Assembly (NCBI GenBank): GCA_947595585.1
Contig: CANQET010000011.1
Location: 1-63,088, forward strand
Source of the DNA: an uncultured Clostridia bacterium
GTDB lineage: Bacteria > Bacillota > Clostridia > Christensenellales > Borkfalkiaceae
Direction: 5' to 3'
DNA length: 63,088 nt
The notes under the pieces are model-generated. The model had not been told where the DNA came from and searched no databases. It saw only the letters and a list, made by a program, of their open reading frames with translations. Below, piece by piece: positions 49,083 to 57,742 of this stretch (positions within the stretch are counted from its first letter, which is position 1; each line of letters opens with the position of its first letter). A program made the position numbers and the translations under genes.

Positions 49083-49111
49083 TCTAAAATGAAAATAATT
49101 TTTGTAATTTG

Positions 49112-49135
49112 AAAAGCGGCAGCCGAAGCTGCCGC
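49112..49135 (-). terminator. typA terminator
   Basis: On the minus strand GCGGCAGC, TTCG loop, GCTGCCGC, TTTT: eight-base stem with a stable tetraloop. Confidence 0.85.
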
Positions 49136-49151
49136 CTATCTATCTGTAAAT

Positions 49152-50981
49152 TTACTCTGCTATCTTGGCCTTCGCGCGTGCCTTTGCGCGGAGCTCGCCG
49201 TCCAAAATGCGCTTGCGGATGCGGATATTCTGCGGCGTGACCTCCAAAAGCTCGTCGTCGCCGATGAACTCGAGCGCCTCTTCCAAAGAGAGTTTCTTGG
49301 GCGGAATGAGGCGGAGTGCTTCGTCCGCGGAGGAAGAGCGCGTATTCGTGAGGTGTTTTTGCTTGCAGACGTTGACGTTGATATCCCCCTCTTTGGGCGA
49401 GACGCCGATCACCATGCCCTCGTAGACGGGTGTGCCCGGCGTAATGAAGAGCGTACCGCGGCCTTGGGCGTTGAAGAGGCCATAGGTGACGGCTTCCCCC
49501 GCCTCGAAGGCGACGAGCGAGCCCGTGAGTTTGCGTTGGATCTCGCCCTTGTAGGGCTGGTATTCGTAGAATACGGCGTTCATCACGCCTTCGCCCTTGG
49601 TATCCGTGAGGAATTCACTCTTGTAGCCGAAGAGGCCGCGTTCGGGGACGAGGAACTCAAGGCGCATCCGAGAGCCCATGGCGCTCATGTGGACGAGTTC
49701 GCCCTTGCGCGTGCCCATTTTCTCGAATACGGCGCCCGTACCGCTCTCGGGGACGTCGATGATGAGCCGCTCGATGGGTTCACACTTCACGCCGTCGAGC
49801 ATCTTGAAGAGGACTTTGGGGGAGCTTACCTGAAATTCATAGCCCTCGCGGCGCATCGTCTCGATGAGGATGGAGAGATGCATCTCCCCTCTGCCCGAAA
49901 CGCGGAAGGCGTCGGCGCTGTCGGTATCTTCGACGCGCAGCGAGACATCGCGCAGAAGTTCGCGGTAAAGCCTGTCGCGCAGGTGCCGTGTCGTCACCCA
50001 CTTGCCCTCTTTGCCCGCAAACGGGGAATCGTTGACCGAGAAGATCATCTCGACCGTGGGCTCGGTGATCTTGACGAAGGCGACGGGCTCCACGCGATCC
50101 GTACAGCAGACCGTATCGCCGATGTTGATCTTCTCGAGACCCGAGAAGCAGACGATATCGCCCGCCTGCGCCGTCTCGCAAGGGACACGCTCGAGGCCTT
50201 CGATCTCATAGAGGTTGACGATCTTGCCCTTGAAGTTCACATCCTTGTGGTTGGCGTTGCAGACGACGACTTCCTGCCCCTGCTTTACGACGCCGCGCTC
50301 GATCCTGCCGATGCCGATCCGCCCTACGTAGTCGTTGTAATCGATCGAGGAGACGAGCAGCTGCAGCGGCCCCGTCTCGTCCATTTCGAGGGGCGGGAAG
50401 TGCTCGAGGATCATATCGAAGAGCGGCTTTAAGTCCGAACCCGGCTCGCTCTCGTCGAGCGAGGAGGTGCCGTCCCTGCCCGAGCAGAACACAAACGGGC
50501 TCTCGAGCTGCTCATCGGTGGCGTTGAGGTCCATCAAGAGCTCTAAAACCTCGTCGATGACCTCGCTGACGCGGGCGTCGGGGCGGTCGATCTTGTTGAT
50601 GACGATGATGAGGCGGTGCCCGAGTTCGAGCGCCTTCTGGGTGACGAAACGGGTCTGCGGCATGGGCCCTTCGGCGGCGTCGACGAGCAGCAGCACGCCC
50701 GAGACCATCTTGAGCGACCGCTCGACTTCGCCCGAGAAATCGGCGTGGCCGGGCGTATCGACGATGTTGATCTTCACGCCGCTGTAGTGGATCGACGTAT
50801 TCTTCGCGAGGATGGTGATGCCGCGCTCGCGCTCCAAATCGCCGCTGTCCATGACACGCTCCTCGACGACCTGATTCTCGCGGAAAGTTCCGCTCTGGCG
50901 CAGCATCTGGTCGACGAGCGTCGTCTTGCCGTGGTCAACGTGTGCAATGATCGCAATGTTTCTTAAATCTTCTCTGACCAT
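49152..50981 (-). CDS. typA: Ribosome-associated GTPase TypA/BipA
   Basis: A 609-residue translational GTPase: G1 AHVDHGKTTL, G2 RERGITI, G3 DTPGHADF, G4 NKIDRPDA and the BipA-specific C-terminal region (VSSPKVLFK; GRGTLFITPGTPVYEGMVIG; KQKHLTNTRSSSADEALRL). It acts on the ribosome, for example under stress. ATG 50981 is taken since MVREDLRNIAIIAHVDHGKTT is the family start; the longer open frame upstream has no ribosome site. It ends in a strong terminator. Confidence 0.96.
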   Translation of the reverse strand: MVREDLRNIAIIAHVDHGKTTLVDQMLRQSGTFRENQVVEERVMDSGDLERERGITILAKNTSIHYSGVKINIVDTPGHADFSGEVERSLKMVSGVLLLVDAAEGPMPQTRFVTQKALELGHRLIIVINKIDRPDARVSEVIDEVLELLMDLNATDEQLESPFVFCSGRDGTSSLDESEPGSDLKPLFDMILEHFPPLEMDETGPLQLLVSSIDYNDYVGRIGIGRIERGVVKQGQEVVVCNANHKDVNFKGKIVNLYEIEGLERVPCETAQAGDIVCFSGLEKINIGDTVCCTDRVEPVAFVKITEPTVEMIFSVNDSPFAGKEGKWVTTRHLRDRLYRELLRDVSLRVEDTDSADAFRVSGRGEMHLSILIETMRREGYEFQVSSPKVLFKMLDGVKCEPIERLIIDVPESGTGAVFEKMGTRKGELVHMSAMGSRMRLEFLVPERGLFGYKSEFLTDTKGEGVMNAVFYEYQPYKGEIQRKLTGSLVAFEAGEAVTYGLFNAQGRGTLFITPGTPVYEGMVIGVSPKEGDINVNVCKQKHLTNTRSSSADEALRLIPPKKLSLEEALEFIGDDELLEVTPQNIRIRKRILDGELRAKARAKAKIAE

Positions 50982-51080
50982 AATGACGTTCCTTCTTGAA
51001 ATCCAAAGCAAATTATAATACTTTCGGCGAAAAAAGACAACGAAAACGGGGCAATTTTCCGAAAAAGTTTGCGGCATACA

Positions 51081-51119
51081 AAGAACTTCCCGCATTTTTC
51101 AAAAATGCGGGAAGTTCTT
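51081..51119 (-). terminator. Long perfect hairpin after the LemA gene
   Basis: A 19-base perfect stem with one-base loop (AAGAACTTCCCGCATTTTT and its complement). A likely terminator of the LemA transcript; a T-run is weak. Nothing else is seen in 50982-51144. Confidence 0.7.
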
Positions 51120-51144
51120 TGCGAAAAATGAAAGTTCTATTGCA

Positions 51145-51813
51145 TCAGAAAAATACGCCGCGCGCGGCTTCCTTGGTCTCCTTATCGGCGATGAAGGGAA
51201 TACGTGTCGTATAGCCCGCTTTGGCGGCGACGATCTGCTTGGTCGGCCAACGGAAGATCTCACGGTTCCACGTGTTTACGGTATCGTTGTAGACCTCACG
51301 CGCCGCCGTGATCTCCCGCTGCAGATAGGAATTCTGCTGCATGGCATCGGCGAGTTCACGGTGAGCCTTGAGGTCGGGATAGTTCTCGAAGGCGATGTTG
51401 ACGGAGCGGGCGAGTGCGCCGACCGTCTCGGCATACGAGTTTCTTGCCTCGTCGTCTGCGGGCGACGAGCCGCTGCGATAGGCCGCGATCTTCGTGAAGG
51501 TATCCTTATCGAGGTCGATCGCCTTATCCAAGAGCTTCGCGCAGTTCTGCAGGATCTGTACGCGCTGTTCGAGGTAGTTATCGATCTGCGAGGCGTCGTG
51601 CTGGATCTTCTGCTGGAGCTGCTGGAAGTAGTTCTTGGCCTTGGTCTTCATGATCAGCCAGATGATCCCGCCGATGATCGGGGGCAGGAACCACCAGATG
51701 ATGTCGAAGATCTTCGACCCGACGCCCACCTCGACGGGCAACTGTTTAGCGATGACTTTTACGTCGTTGCCTTCATCCAAAGAAGTTGCGGTCATTTCAT
51801 CCAATTCGTTCAT
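51145..51813 (-). CDS. LemA-family protein
   Basis: A 222-residue protein with a cytosolic N-terminus, a single hydrophobic segment (IFDIIWWFLPPIIGGIIWLIM, about residues 35-55), then the LemA helical domain: QLQQKIQHDASQIDNYLEQRVQILQNC, NSYAETVGALARSVNIAFENYPDLKA and YNDTVNTWNREIFRWPTKQIVA. LemA proteins are widespread, with unclear function. It overlaps the stop of the upstream gene by four bases, so the pair is one unit. Confidence 0.88.
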   Translation of the reverse strand: MNELDEMTATSLDEGNDVKVIAKQLPVEVGVGSKIFDIIWWFLPPIIGGIIWLIMKTKAKNYFQQLQQKIQHDASQIDNYLEQRVQILQNCAKLLDKAIDLDKDTFTKIAAYRSGSSPADDEARNSYAETVGALARSVNIAFENYPDLKAHRELADAMQQNSYLQREITAAREVYNDTVNTWNREIFRWPTKQIVAAKAGYTTRIPFIADKETKEAARGVFF

Positions 51814-53672
51814 ATATTGTTTCCTCCTGTTGATTTATCGATCGTAAAATCTGCGTCGAAACCGACCTGATCTTCGGGCACGACACAGCATAGGATCCCA
51901 TGATGATAGCCAAACGGCATGTTTTCGTACTTTTCCATGGCGGAGCGGTATACGCCCGATCCCGCCTCTTTTTCAAACTCCCGCTCGGAGAGACCGAGCT
52001 CCTTCATCTGCACGACGGTATCCGCGTATACTGGCACATATTCGATCCACGGCACAGGCACGAGATGCGTGTTGCCGTCGCCCCCGTGGACGGGAACATA
52101 CTCCACCCGCTCATAGGTTTGATAGGAATACGCACGCACGTTGACGCGGTCGCTGCTCCCCTCTCGCTGTAAGAATCCCGTCTTCAGAATGCTCGGCGTC
52201 GCGGCGCCTTCGGGCGCAAATGCGCTGCTCGGCATGTGGTTGACGGCACACTCGGTCTCCTGCCACGTAAAGCAGCGGGGATAGCTCTCCTGATAGATGT
52301 ATTCGTGCGGCTTATATTGTTGATAGAGCGGAATGGAGAGAAGCGGCGCGAGGTCGAAATAGAGCGAACGGAAGTAATCCGCCTGAAAGGAAAGGAACTT
52401 CTTCCAAGCAAGATCTGCGCTGTAAGAATGATAGCGTTCCCCCTTTTCGTCCATATCCCAATGCGCGGAATGCTCGGTGATGACGTAGTTGAGGCAGCCT
52501 GCTTTTCTCATGTAGAAGTCGTCGCCGTAGCCCTCGCTGTCCTTCATGAGGGCGAGAAGATTTTTCTGCGCGAGCGGCGTGAAGAGCAGGCGGAATTGTA
52601 CGTCGTTGTCCCGATCGATCGCCCCGAAGAGCACATCGAATTCCTCGTTGCCCATCTCCGTAAACCCACGCCCCGTGCGCATGGCTTCCTTCTGCTGTTT
52701 GCGGATCTTCTTGACGCCGCGCTTCACCTTGCTCGCGCGTTCCTTTTCGCTGAGGTCTTCGACGTGGGACGGACGGCGAGAGAAGTGCAGTTCGGGGGCC
52801 GCTTCGTTGCCGTAAACAAGCCGTGTCTGCTCGCTGTAATAGGGCTTGGGGCGGGTGATGGAGGCCGTGAGCGTCTGCGAATGGTGCACGGTGACGAGAT
52901 TGCCCTCAGAATCGGTCTCGTAAGTCTCCCAATAGATGACAAGGGAGCCCGTATAGGTATAGGTGCCCAAGGTATGCACGAGCACGCGGTCCTCCACAAA
53001 TGGATTGCCGATGATCTCGCCCGTCAGAATGCCGAGGGTCGAAGCATTGGAGTCGTCGTCATCGCCATAGCCGTATTTCCCCCGAAGATAGTCGTAGCGG
53101 CGGACGTTGAAGTAATCATCGAGCTGAATGAGCGGGACCGTCTTCTCGATGAGCTTCTTTGTGACGTTGTTATCGAAGAGCGCATTGAGGGGCTCCATCT
53201 GCTGCCATGCTTGCTGCAGAAGCTCTTCTGCGGCCTTCTTGATCTCAGCGTGAAGCGCCTCGTTTTCGCGGAGCGCGGGCACGACTTTTTTGGCGAGCAG
53301 ACAAGAGGCCGCCACGATCGAGACGATGCCCGCTACGAGCAATATGGAGGCGATGAGGTACTCCTGCGAAACAAAAAGCCCGACGGCGGCAAGAAGCAAC
53401 GCGGCGCCCGCCACGATCCAAAAGATCAGCAGCCCGCGGAAGGTACGAAAGCGTGAGAGCGTATGTTCCACGTCGGCGCATTCGCGCATCTTCGCATCGT
53501 ACTTAGAGACCGTCTGGCGGTTTTGGGCGAGATCGATGCCCGATTTTTCGATCAAACCGTCGAAATATTCCTTGCAATTCGCCTGAAAGGCCTCTTGATA
53601 TTTGGTTTTATAGGCGGTAAGCGGTTCTAACAGGCTGTCATCCGCCGTCCGCACATCCTCTTCCGACATCAT
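51810..53672 (-). CDS. Large two-helix membrane protein partner of LemA, 620 aa
   Basis: I do not recognise the family. Residues about 75-130 contain two hydrophobic helices (LLIFWIVAGAALLLAAVGLFV and YLIASILLVAGIVSIVAASCLLA), with a preceding helical, charged region (residues 1-70) and a long soluble C-terminal part of nearly 500 residues. The latter has beta-rich segments (HTLGTYTYTGSLVIYWETYETDSEGNLVTVHHSQTLTASITRPKPYY) and a lysine/arginine-rich linker (KVKRGVKKIRKQQKEAMRTGRG). It precedes LemA with ATGA overlap. Its ATG (53672 or 53669) sits at the predicted transcription start, with no ribosome site. Confidence 0.75.
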   Translation of the reverse strand: MMSEEDVRTADDSLLEPLTAYKTKYQEAFQANCKEYFDGLIEKSGIDLAQNRQTVSKYDAKMRECADVEHTLSRFRTFRGLLIFWIVAGAALLLAAVGLFVSQEYLIASILLVAGIVSIVAASCLLAKKVVPALRENEALHAEIKKAAEELLQQAWQQMEPLNALFDNNVTKKLIEKTVPLIQLDDYFNVRRYDYLRGKYGYGDDDDSNASTLGILTGEIIGNPFVEDRVLVHTLGTYTYTGSLVIYWETYETDSEGNLVTVHHSQTLTASITRPKPYYSEQTRLVYGNEAAPELHFSRRPSHVEDLSEKERASKVKRGVKKIRKQQKEAMRTGRGFTEMGNEEFDVLFGAIDRDNDVQFRLLFTPLAQKNLLALMKDSEGYGDDFYMRKAGCLNYVITEHSAHWDMDEKGERYHSYSADLAWKKFLSFQADYFRSLYFDLAPLLSIPLYQQYKPHEYIYQESYPRCFTWQETECAVNHMPSSAFAPEGAATPSILKTGFLQREGSSDRVNVRAYSYQTYERVEYVPVHGGDGNTHLVPVPWIEYVPVYADTVVQMKELGLSEREFEKEAGSGVYRSAMEKYENMPFGYHHGILCCVVPEDQVGFDADFTIDKSTGGNNI

Positions 53673-53680
53673 TCGACAAG

Positions 53681-53709
53681 ATTTTACCACACAACTTTGG
53701 GCTTGTCAA
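53681..53709 (-). promoter_or_regulatory. Promoter of the LemA pair, leaderless
   Basis: Minus strand TTGACA (53709-53704), 17 bases, TAAAAT (53686-53681), then ATGATG beginning nine bases on at 53672. Confidence 0.7.
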
Positions 53710-53749
53710 TATTTTGCAAAAAAAATAGCGGCACGCCGCGGCGGTCCGA

Positions 53750-54241
53750 CTATTTTTTCACATGAAGATTCCGATAGGTACAGAAGCGGATCGTGTAGCC
53801 GTTGTCCTCTTCGGGCGGACTTTCGAAGATGAGGGAGAAATTTTCATCGGCATCGAGGTCGGGCACGAACACATCCGCGCCGCCGTCGGCATCGACTTTC
53901 GTGACGAGCACTTCGCTGCAATAGGGCAGAAGGGCACGGTACACGCTCGCCCCGCCGATGACGAAGACGTCGTCTTCGGGATACTTTTCAAGCTCCGAAA
54001 AGAGCTCTGCGAGGCTATGCGCGGTAAGTACGCCCGCGACGTCTTCGGGGCAGAGCACGATGTTCGTGCGGCCCTTGAGGGGTCTTCCGCCAGGGAAGGA
54101 CTGCAAGGTTTTCGACCCCATTACCACAATTTTGCCCATTGTGGTCTCGCGGAAGAACTTCATATCCTTGGGGAGGGAGAACATTAGCCCGTTGTCTTTC
54201 CCGATGCCCCAATGTTTGTCGGCGTGAAAAATGGCTTTCAT
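53750..54241 (-). CDS. folA: Dihydrofolate reductase
   Basis: A 163-residue DHFR. Motifs: FHADKHWGIGKDNGLMFSLPKDMKFFRETTMGK near the start (NADPH and folate sites, with Asp as the acid), VVMGSKTLQSFPGGRPLKGR and DVFVIGGASVYRAL. It makes tetrahydrofolate, used by the adjacent thymidylate synthase. There is no ribosome site before the ATG; the 183-base gap to thyA is filled with a 21-bp tandem repeat and a palindromic element. Confidence 0.95.
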   Translation of the reverse strand: MKAIFHADKHWGIGKDNGLMFSLPKDMKFFRETTMGKIVVMGSKTLQSFPGGRPLKGRTNIVLCPEDVAGVLTAHSLAELFSELEKYPEDDVFVIGGASVYRALLPYCSEVLVTKVDADGGADVFVPDLDADENFSLIFESPPEEDNGYTIRFCTYRNLHVKK

Positions 54242-54263
54242 TGTGTTGTGTTCGCAGGTAGAG

Positions 54264-54284
54264 ATCCCTCGCTCCGCTCGGGAT
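54264..54284. repeat. Palindromic ATCCC...GGGAT element
   Basis: ATCCCTCGCTCCGCTCGGGA and one more base. Its minus-strand reading gives PERSEGS-like codons seen in dispersed repeats of many genomes (from memory). Confidence 0.45.
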
Positions 54285-54410
54285 GACGTGATTGGATAAA
54301 GCTTTGGCGTGATAGGATAAAGCTTTGACGTGATTGGATGACAAGATGACGTGATGGGATAAAGCGATGACGTGATTGGATGAGAAGATGACGTGATAGG
54401 ATAAAACTAT
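54285..54410. repeat. Six tandem copies of a 21-bp unit
   Basis: Units start GACGTGAT (or GGCGTGAT) and read GACGTGATxGGATAAAGCTTT, with two versions alternating. Copies: 54285, 54306, 54327, 54348, 54369 and 54390, all 21 bases. A partial seventh follows to about 54420. Confidence 0.85.
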
Positions 54411-54424
54411 GACGCGTGAGGCGA

Positions 54425-55255
54425 TCAGATCGCGACGGGGATCTTGGTCTCCAGCGGATGATATTCATAGTTTTCGAGGGAAAAACTATCCACCGTGAAG
54501 TCGTAAAAACTACATATGCCCCCGTCCATTTTGAATTTCGGCGCAGAATAAGGCGCCCGTTTTATGATCTCTTCGACGATGGGAACATGCCGATCGTAGA
54601 TATGCGCATCTGCGATCACATGCACGAGTTCCCCCACTTTCAGCCCCGAGACCTGTGCAAACATCATGAGCAGCACCGAATATTGCACCACGTTCCAATT
54701 ATTTGCGGTGAGCATATCCTGCGAGCGTTGATTGAGGATGCCGTTCAACGTATTCCCGGTGACGTTGAAGGTCATCGAATAGGCACAGGGGTAGAGGTGC
54801 ATCTCGTGGAGATCTGCGAAGTTATAGATGTTCGTGAGGATCCTGCGCGAGGCGGGGTTGTGCTTTAAGTCGTAGAGGACGCGGTCGACTTGGTCGAACT
54901 CCCCCTCTTTATATTGATGTTTTACGCCGAGCTGGTAGCCATAGGCCTTGCCGATGCTCCCCGTCTCGTCCGCCCAGCTGTCCCAGATGTGGGAATGGAG
55001 GTCGCGGACGTTGTTGCTTTTCTTCTGCCAGATCCAAAGAATCTCATCGATACAGCTCCTGAACGCCGTGCGGCGGAGGGTAAGAATGGGAAATTCCTCC
55101 TGCAAATCGTAGCGGTTGACGATCCCGAACTTCTTTACGGTGTGGGCGGGCGTGCCGTCTTCCCAATGCGGACGAACGGCAAGATCTCTATCCCATGTAC
55201 CGTTTTCGAGGATATCCTTGCAGTTCTGAATGAAGATCTCGTCTGCTCTGCTCAT
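54425..55255 (-). CDS. thyA: Thymidylate synthase (ThyA)
   Basis: A 276-residue ThyA. The catalytic Cys is at residue 157 in HLYPCAYS; the usual PCH is PCA here, as in some Firmicutes/phage-type enzymes. Other signatures: RPHWEDGTPAHTVKKFG, the dUMP contacts RRILTNIYN and QRSQDML, and ADAHIYDRH. It makes dTMP from dUMP with methylene-tetrahydrofolate. Its ATG overlaps the gltX stop by four bases. Confidence 0.95.
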   Translation of the reverse strand: MSRADEIFIQNCKDILENGTWDRDLAVRPHWEDGTPAHTVKKFGIVNRYDLQEEFPILTLRRTAFRSCIDEILWIWQKKSNNVRDLHSHIWDSWADETGSIGKAYGYQLGVKHQYKEGEFDQVDRVLYDLKHNPASRRILTNIYNFADLHEMHLYPCAYSMTFNVTGNTLNGILNQRSQDMLTANNWNVVQYSVLLMMFAQVSGLKVGELVHVIADAHIYDRHVPIVEEIIKRAPYSAPKFKMDGGICSFYDFTVDSFSLENYEYHPLETKIPVAI

Positions 55256-56991
55256 TTGTTTTCTCCTTTCGGGGGGAGCCCAAGCGATTCGCGGTATAGC
55301 TCTCTTGCCATTTCCTCGGCAGAGGGCTCTATCTCACTGTACCACTCCTGCGAAAACTTCCACATGAGCGTTGCAATGCGCTCCCGCACTTCCGTCTCCC
55401 CCAAGATCTGCATGATCGTCCAAAGATCGGGTGTGTTCGCCTTGCCCGTCGTCGCGATGCGCAAGATCTCGGCGACATCGGCGACGCTCCCCTTATATTT
55501 TTCGGGATTCGCCTTATAGTCCTTCATCTCCGCGGCATAACCGTTGCGTTCCGCCACCTGCTTGAGCTTTTCAAACCAAGTCTGCGAATCGTCCGCAGAG
55601 CAATAGCTTTCGAGGAAATGTTCCATGACGCTTGCACGGTCATACGGCAGCGCACGGAATTCTTCATATGTTTCGGGCCGCGCGAAGAAATAGCGGATAA
55701 ACTTCATGGCCTGCGATGCCGTCGTGAAGTCCTTTCTGCGTTTCTTGCCGCCGATGCCCATGCAGAGGGTGAGGACGCGGAGCATCTTCTCGCGATCTGC
55801 GAAATATCCCCTCTCTTCTTCGGTGCCGAATTCCTTCGCCCAATCCGCTAAAAACGATAGCATCCCCTCGGCATCGAGGCGGGAGAGCTCGTCTTTGGAG
55901 ATATCATTGAGCTTATCGAGATCGAAGAGCGTGCCGCTCTTCGACATCTTGGCCGCCGTGAATTTGAACTCCTCGAGCGGGAGATCGGGGTTCTTCCTAT
56001 ACCACTCCTCGAAGTTGGAATTGAGCAGGGTGAGGATATACACCTTCACCGCGCGGGGGAAGTACCCCTCCTTGCGGTAAAATTCGAGGGAAAGCTCGGG
56101 GTCCTTGCGCTTGGAGAGCTTGCGGCGGGTCTCCCCCTCTTGCTTCATGAGGGAGCAGTTGTGCCCGTAGCGGGGAAGTGCAAAGCCGAGCGCGCCGAAG
56201 AGCTCGATGTGGATGGGAAGGCTTGCGAGCCACTCTTCCCCGCGGATGACAAGGGTCGTCCGCATGAAATGGTCGTCGATCGCATGCGCGAAGTGATAGG
56301 TGGGGATGCCGTCGGACTTCAGGATAACGACGTCCTGATCGTTTTCGGGAACGGTGATATCCCCCTTGATCGCATCGCGGAAGGTATGCTTTACAGCGGG
56401 GTCCCCCATCGATCTTAAGCGGATGACGAAGGGCTTGCCCGCATCGAGATTTTTGTAGATCTCCTCTTCGGAAAGATCTCTGCACTTAGCGTATTTGCCG
56501 TAGTAGCCCGTCACTTCCTTGCGGGCCGTCTGCTCCTCGCGAAGGGCGGTGAGCTCCGCTTCGGTGCAGAAGCAGGGATACGCCCTCCCCTCCTCGATGA
56601 GGTGCTTCACGAAGGCGCGGTACATGGTCGCGCGTTGGCGCTGATACCACGGGCCGTAGGTCTCATCCGTGCCGATCTCCGCCCCTTCATCGAAGCGGAT
56701 ATCGAAGTAATCGAGCGCCTTGATGACGGCCTCGACCGCCCCCTCCACCTTGCGCTTCAAGTCGGTATCCTCGATGCGAAGATAGAGGATGCCGCCGCTC
56801 CTGTGGGCGATGCGCTCGTTGGCGATCGCGGCGAAGAGGTTGCCGAGATGGATAAAACCCGTCGGCGAAGGTGCGAGGCGGGTCACTTCCGCCCCTGCGG
56901 GAAGATCGCGCGGGGGATAGAGTTTTTCATAGCTTTCGAGTGCGGGATAGTCTCCGGGGAGAAGCCGCTCCGCAAGCGCTTTGTAGTCCAT
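55252..56991 (-). CDS. gltX: Glutamyl-tRNA synthetase
   Basis: A 579-residue class I synthetase. HIGH-type motif APSPTGFIHLGNLF (about residues 40-53), the KLSKR motif in RRKLSKRKD, and the C-terminal anticodon-binding helical domain are visible. It charges tRNA-Glu; longer than the average of about 490 residues. Start 56991 (MDYKALAERL) is chosen, since codons before it overlap the phosphatase gene in another frame. It is between the histidine phosphatase gene (7 bases) and thyA (overlap). Confidence 0.95.
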   Translation of the reverse strand: MDYKALAERLLPGDYPALESYEKLYPPRDLPAGAEVTRLAPSPTGFIHLGNLFAAIANERIAHRSGGILYLRIEDTDLKRKVEGAVEAVIKALDYFDIRFDEGAEIGTDETYGPWYQRQRATMYRAFVKHLIEEGRAYPCFCTEAELTALREEQTARKEVTGYYGKYAKCRDLSEEEIYKNLDAGKPFVIRLRSMGDPAVKHTFRDAIKGDITVPENDQDVVILKSDGIPTYHFAHAIDDHFMRTTLVIRGEEWLASLPIHIELFGALGFALPRYGHNCSLMKQEGETRRKLSKRKDPELSLEFYRKEGYFPRAVKVYILTLLNSNFEEWYRKNPDLPLEEFKFTAAKMSKSGTLFDLDKLNDISKDELSRLDAEGMLSFLADWAKEFGTEEERGYFADREKMLRVLTLCMGIGGKKRRKDFTTASQAMKFIRYFFARPETYEEFRALPYDRASVMEHFLESYCSADDSQTWFEKLKQVAERNGYAAEMKDYKANPEKYKGSVADVAEILRIATTGKANTPDLWTIMQILGETEVRERIATLMWKFSQEWYSEIEPSAEEMARELYRESLGLPPKGENK

Positions 56992-56998
56992 ATTTGCC

Positions 56999-57742
56999 TT
57001 ACTCCTTGCCTTGTTTTGTCCCGGTGTGTTTGAAGAGTTTGGGCTCCTGCATGATCTCCGCAAAGTAGCCGTTGGAAGAGATGGGCTCCCCGCCTGCGAT
57101 GAGGTGTGCGCAGTCGCCGAGACGCTCCACGCGGAAATATGCCTCATCCTCGACCCTGCATTCGGCCGAGAGCACGGTGACCGAGCTCGGCGCCAAGTAG
57201 AAGCCGTGCAAAAGCGCCTGTGCGGGCAGGTTGAGAAGATGGGACAGAAGGATCATCGCGATGCCGAAATGGCAGAAGATGACGACCGTCTTCTCCGATG
57301 GATGACGGGACAGATAGCGCCGCCCGACGCGGTAAAACCCATAGCTCTTCAGCAGCTTATCGAGCGAATTGCACACGTTCTCGTATTCCTCGCGCAAGGG
57401 GACCATCGGAAGCAGATTGACCCAATCGTTCTCGCGGAAGTTTGCGGAAAGCTTCGTCCACTCCGAGGGATAGAAATCCCACGGGATGCGCTTTCCCCCC
57501 TTGCCGTCGTCGATCATATAGAAAAATTCTTTGACCCAATCGAGCGTCGTCGCCGTCTTGCCCCAAGCGCGAAGGCAGGGTTCGGCCGTCGCACGGGCAC
57601 GCCCGAGCGGGGAGACGTAGACGTCGTCCACATTCCAATTTGTCGCACGCTTCGCAAGAAGCGCAGCCTCGTGTCTGCCCTTTGCCGTGAGCGCATCCTT
57701 GGGATACTCGGGATCGGCATGGCGAATGAGGATCAATCGCAT
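56999..57742 (-). CDS. Histidine-phosphatase-family protein
   Basis: A 247-residue phosphoglycerate-mutase-like phosphatase. The catalytic motif RHADPEY has replaced the usual RHG; SPLGRARATAEPC and VVIFCHFGIAMILL supply the remaining phosphate pocket. The substrate is unknown. It overlaps panE by ten bases, so it is in the same operon. Confidence 0.85.
   Translation of the reverse strand: MRLILIRHADPEYPKDALTAKGRHEAALLAKRATNWNVDDVYVSPLGRARATAEPCLRAWGKTATTLDWVKEFFYMIDDGKGGKRIPWDFYPSEWTKLSANFRENDWVNLLPMVPLREEYENVCNSLDKLLKSYGFYRVGRRYLSRHPSEKTVVIFCHFGIAMILLSHLLNLPAQALLHGFYLAPSSVTVLSAECRVEDEAYFRVERLGDCAHLIAGGEPISSNGYFAEIMQEPKLFKHTGTKQGKE

Noticed and set aside
49353..50432. 359-codon frame antisense to typA
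   Set aside because: Same composition signature of antisense frames, no start signal.
54285..54410. CRISPR array
   Set aside because: The repeats are directly adjacent with no unique spacers; it is a simple tandem repeat.
54238..54468. Repeat-encoded 76-residue protein
   Set aside because: It translates the tandem repeat and palindrome; no ribosome site, and overlaps thyA and folA.
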